Below are positions 6,410-7,592 of a DNA stretch of 7,592 nucleotides, piece after piece (the first letter of the stretch is position 1; each line of letters begins with the position of its first letter). The notes under the pieces were generated by a model. It saw only the letters and a program-made list of their open reading frames with translations, had not been told where the DNA came from and did no database searches. The position numbers and the translations under genes are program-made. The DNA is from Candidatus Atribacter hydrocarboniphilus (GTDB lineage: Bacteria; Atribacterota; Atribacteria; Atribacterales; Atribacteraceae): positions 5,455-13,046 of the forward strand of contig DPKX01000079.1 of assembly GCA_003542295.1 (NCBI GenBank). Reading direction: 5' to 3'.

Positions 6410-7348
6410 TTATGACGCCTCTTTCATCCATTCATTTAAAACTGCTGCTGATTGAATTGAACGAGTCTCAACCTGACCGTATTCCCGTTTGAACAACTTT
6501 GATAACACATTTCCCGGTCCAATTTCAACAAATTTCCGATAACCATCTCGGTAGAGTCGATCCATTATTTCTTTCCATTTAACTGGAGAAACCATTTGTT
6601 GGTTCAGTAATTCTCGTATTTTTTCTGGATCGTTTGAATAATCGGCAGTAACATTACTTAAAAACTTTACCCGAGGTTGAGCTATGGAAATTTGTGACAA
6701 AATAGTTTGAAATTTATGGGCTGCATCCCTCATAAAAGAAGAATGAAAGGGAGCACTAACCCGCAACTCAATAATTTTTTTTGCCCCTCGCGATTTGGCT
6801 TTTTCCATGACCAAAGGAACTAAGATTTTTTCCAAGGAAAAAACCACTTGCTCTGAAGAATTATAATTGGCTATCTCAACCTTTCCGTTATGGGAGAGCT
6901 CCTCCATCAGCGGCTTTAACTGTTGGTCTGGAAGGCCAATAACCGCAACCATAGTTCCATCCCCTGCCGGAACCGCATTCTGCATAATCTCTCCTCTTTT
7001 TCTAACTAAAAAAACGGCATCGTAAAAGGTGATCGAACCGGCGGCAACCAATGCCGAATACTCACCCAAACTATGGCCTGCCACAGCAATCGGCGTAAAT
7101 GAAATTTTTGAACTCATTATCTGATAAATGAGCGCGCTTAGAGTTAAAAGCGCTGGTTGAGTATTATAGGTTAGGTTCAATTCTTCCTCTGGACCTTCTA
7201 AAGAAAGCTTAAGGAGGTCAACGCCAATTTTTTCCTGAGCAATATTAAAAAACTCTTGAGTTTGCTGGGGATAGTGATCTAAAAAATCTTGCACCATACC
7301 CACTCGTTGCGATCCTTGTCCAGGAAAAAGAAACACCCATTGGTCCAT
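6410..7348 (-). CDS. fabD: Malonyl-CoA:ACP transacylase FabD
   Basis: FabD moves malonyl groups from CoA to ACP, supplying the two-carbon units for fatty acid elongation. The 312 residues match the usual length of about 310. Visible are the N-terminal PGQGSQ (9-14), the nucleophile elbow GHSLGE with Ser93, the malonate-binding Arg118 in RKRGE, and the catalytic His202 in APFHSSFM. These positions agree closely with E. coli S92, R117 and H201. GPGNVLSKL (277-285) is the usual C-terminal motif. One loop differs: the common NSPGQVVISG reads NSSEQVVFSL (162-171 region), losing two glycines away from the catalytic residues. The start ATG at 7348 has AAGGAG (7359-7364) 10 bases upstream, overlapping the fabK stop. 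It lies 7 bases after fabK and directly abuts fabG, consistent with one operon. Confidence 0.97.
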   Translation of the reverse strand: MDQWVFLFPGQGSQRVGMVQDFLDHYPQQTQEFFNIAQEKIGVDLLKLSLEGPEEELNLTYNTQPALLTLSALIYQIMSSKISFTPIAVAGHSLGEYSALVAAGSITFYDAVFLVRKRGEIMQNAVPAGDGTMVAVIGLPDQQLKPLMEELSHNGKVEIANYNSSEQVVFSLEKILVPLVMEKAKSRGAKKIIELRVSAPFHSSFMRDAAHKFQTILSQISIAQPRVKFLSNVTADYSNDPEKIRELLNQQMVSPVKWKEIMDRLYRDGYRKFVEIGPGNVLSKLFKREYGQVETRSIQSAAVLNEWMKEAS

Positions 7349-7355
7349 TAAACGC

Positions 7356-7592
7356 CTACTCCTTTTTCAAAAGGGTGAGTCGAGCAAGGGTATTTTGAAA
7401 TTCTATAAGCATATTTTGGATAATTTCAGAAACAGGTTTAATTTCATGAATCAATCCGGAAATTTGACCGGCCATTACCGAACCCTCTTCAACATCGCCT
7501 TCACAGACGGCTCGCCGTAAACTTCCTGAACCTAAAGCTTCTATTTCTTCCCGGCTTGCTCGATGTGTTTCTAATTCTTCAAACTTTCTGGT
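7356..7592 (-). CDS. fabK: Enoyl-ACP reductase II FabK, C-terminal end; runs off the right edge
   Basis: Only the last 78 residues are in the window, ending at a TAG stop; the start lies beyond the right edge. They match the C-terminal tail of FabK, the FMN-dependent enoyl-ACP reductase of the nitronate monooxygenase-like family, which reduces trans-2-enoyl-ACP in the last step of each elongation round. The telling part is the stretch from ALGSGSLRRAV through EGDVEEGSVMAGQ to ISGLIHEIKP, with the conserved GSVMAGQ-GLI core. The FMN-binding barrel is not visible. The gene sits 7 bases before fabD, and its end carries the fabD ribosome-binding site. A related 2-nitropropane dioxygenase-type flavoprotein cannot be excluded from the tail alone, but the fab context strongly favours FabK. 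FabK is unrelated to FabI, the enoyl reductase targeted by triclosan. Confidence 0.9.
   Translation of the reverse strand, partial: TRKFEELETHRASREEIEALGSGSLRRAVCEGDVEEGSVMAGQISGLIHEIKPVSEIIQNMLIEFQNTLARLTLLKKE

Noticed and set aside
6836..6865. The altered FabD loop (NSSEQVVFSL instead of NSPGQVVISG) as a sign of lost activity
   Set aside because: Ser93, Arg118 and His202 and all other motifs are intact, so this is more likely tolerated loop variation.

Overview
This window is a compact, single-strand block of housekeeping genes, all read on the minus strand. In transcription order, from high to low coordinates, they are: fabK (C-terminal end only), fabD, fabG, acpP, rnc, smc, ftsY and ffh (N-terminal part only). 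There is no mobile element, CRISPR array, tRNA or rRNA, and no stretch over 300 bases lacks a gene. The plus-strand reading frames are shadows of these genes.

The layout matches the fab-acpP-rnc-smc-ftsY-ffh order known from Bacillus and other Gram-positive-type bacteria, with two differences. The enoyl reductase gene fabK lies directly upstream of fabD. There is also no room for ylxM between ftsY and ffh (76 bases). The A+T-rich composition, FabK and this order suggest an anaerobic, Firmicutes-like or deep-branching lineage such as Atribacterota. That placement is a guess from content, not a demonstrated assignment.

The right part (about 5398-7592) encodes fatty acid synthesis. FabD loads malonyl onto ACP, FabG reduces the 3-ketoacyl-ACP, FabK reduces the enoyl-ACP, and AcpP carries the chain. 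The genes are packed 0 to 28 bases apart. The middle (1509-5383) holds RNase III and the chromosome-organising ATPase SMC, which overlap by 10 bases. The left part (1-1438) holds the two SRP GTPases, FtsY (receptor) and Ffh, which deliver membrane proteins. The cluster thus links lipid supply, RNA processing, chromosome organisation and membrane protein insertion, probably as one long transcript. A near-consensus sigma-A-type promoter at the ftsY stop codon would give ffh its own transcription.

The unexpected content lies inside familiar genes. The SMC protein is short (1055 residues), has an Asn where the Q-loop Gln should be, an LSSGE signature and a reduced, hard-to-recognise hinge. The RNase III has Ser in place of a metal-binding Asp, and two further conserved acidic positions are changed. 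Both reading frames are intact, so these look like lineage-specific changes rather than decay. I did not find a wholly new multi-gene system.
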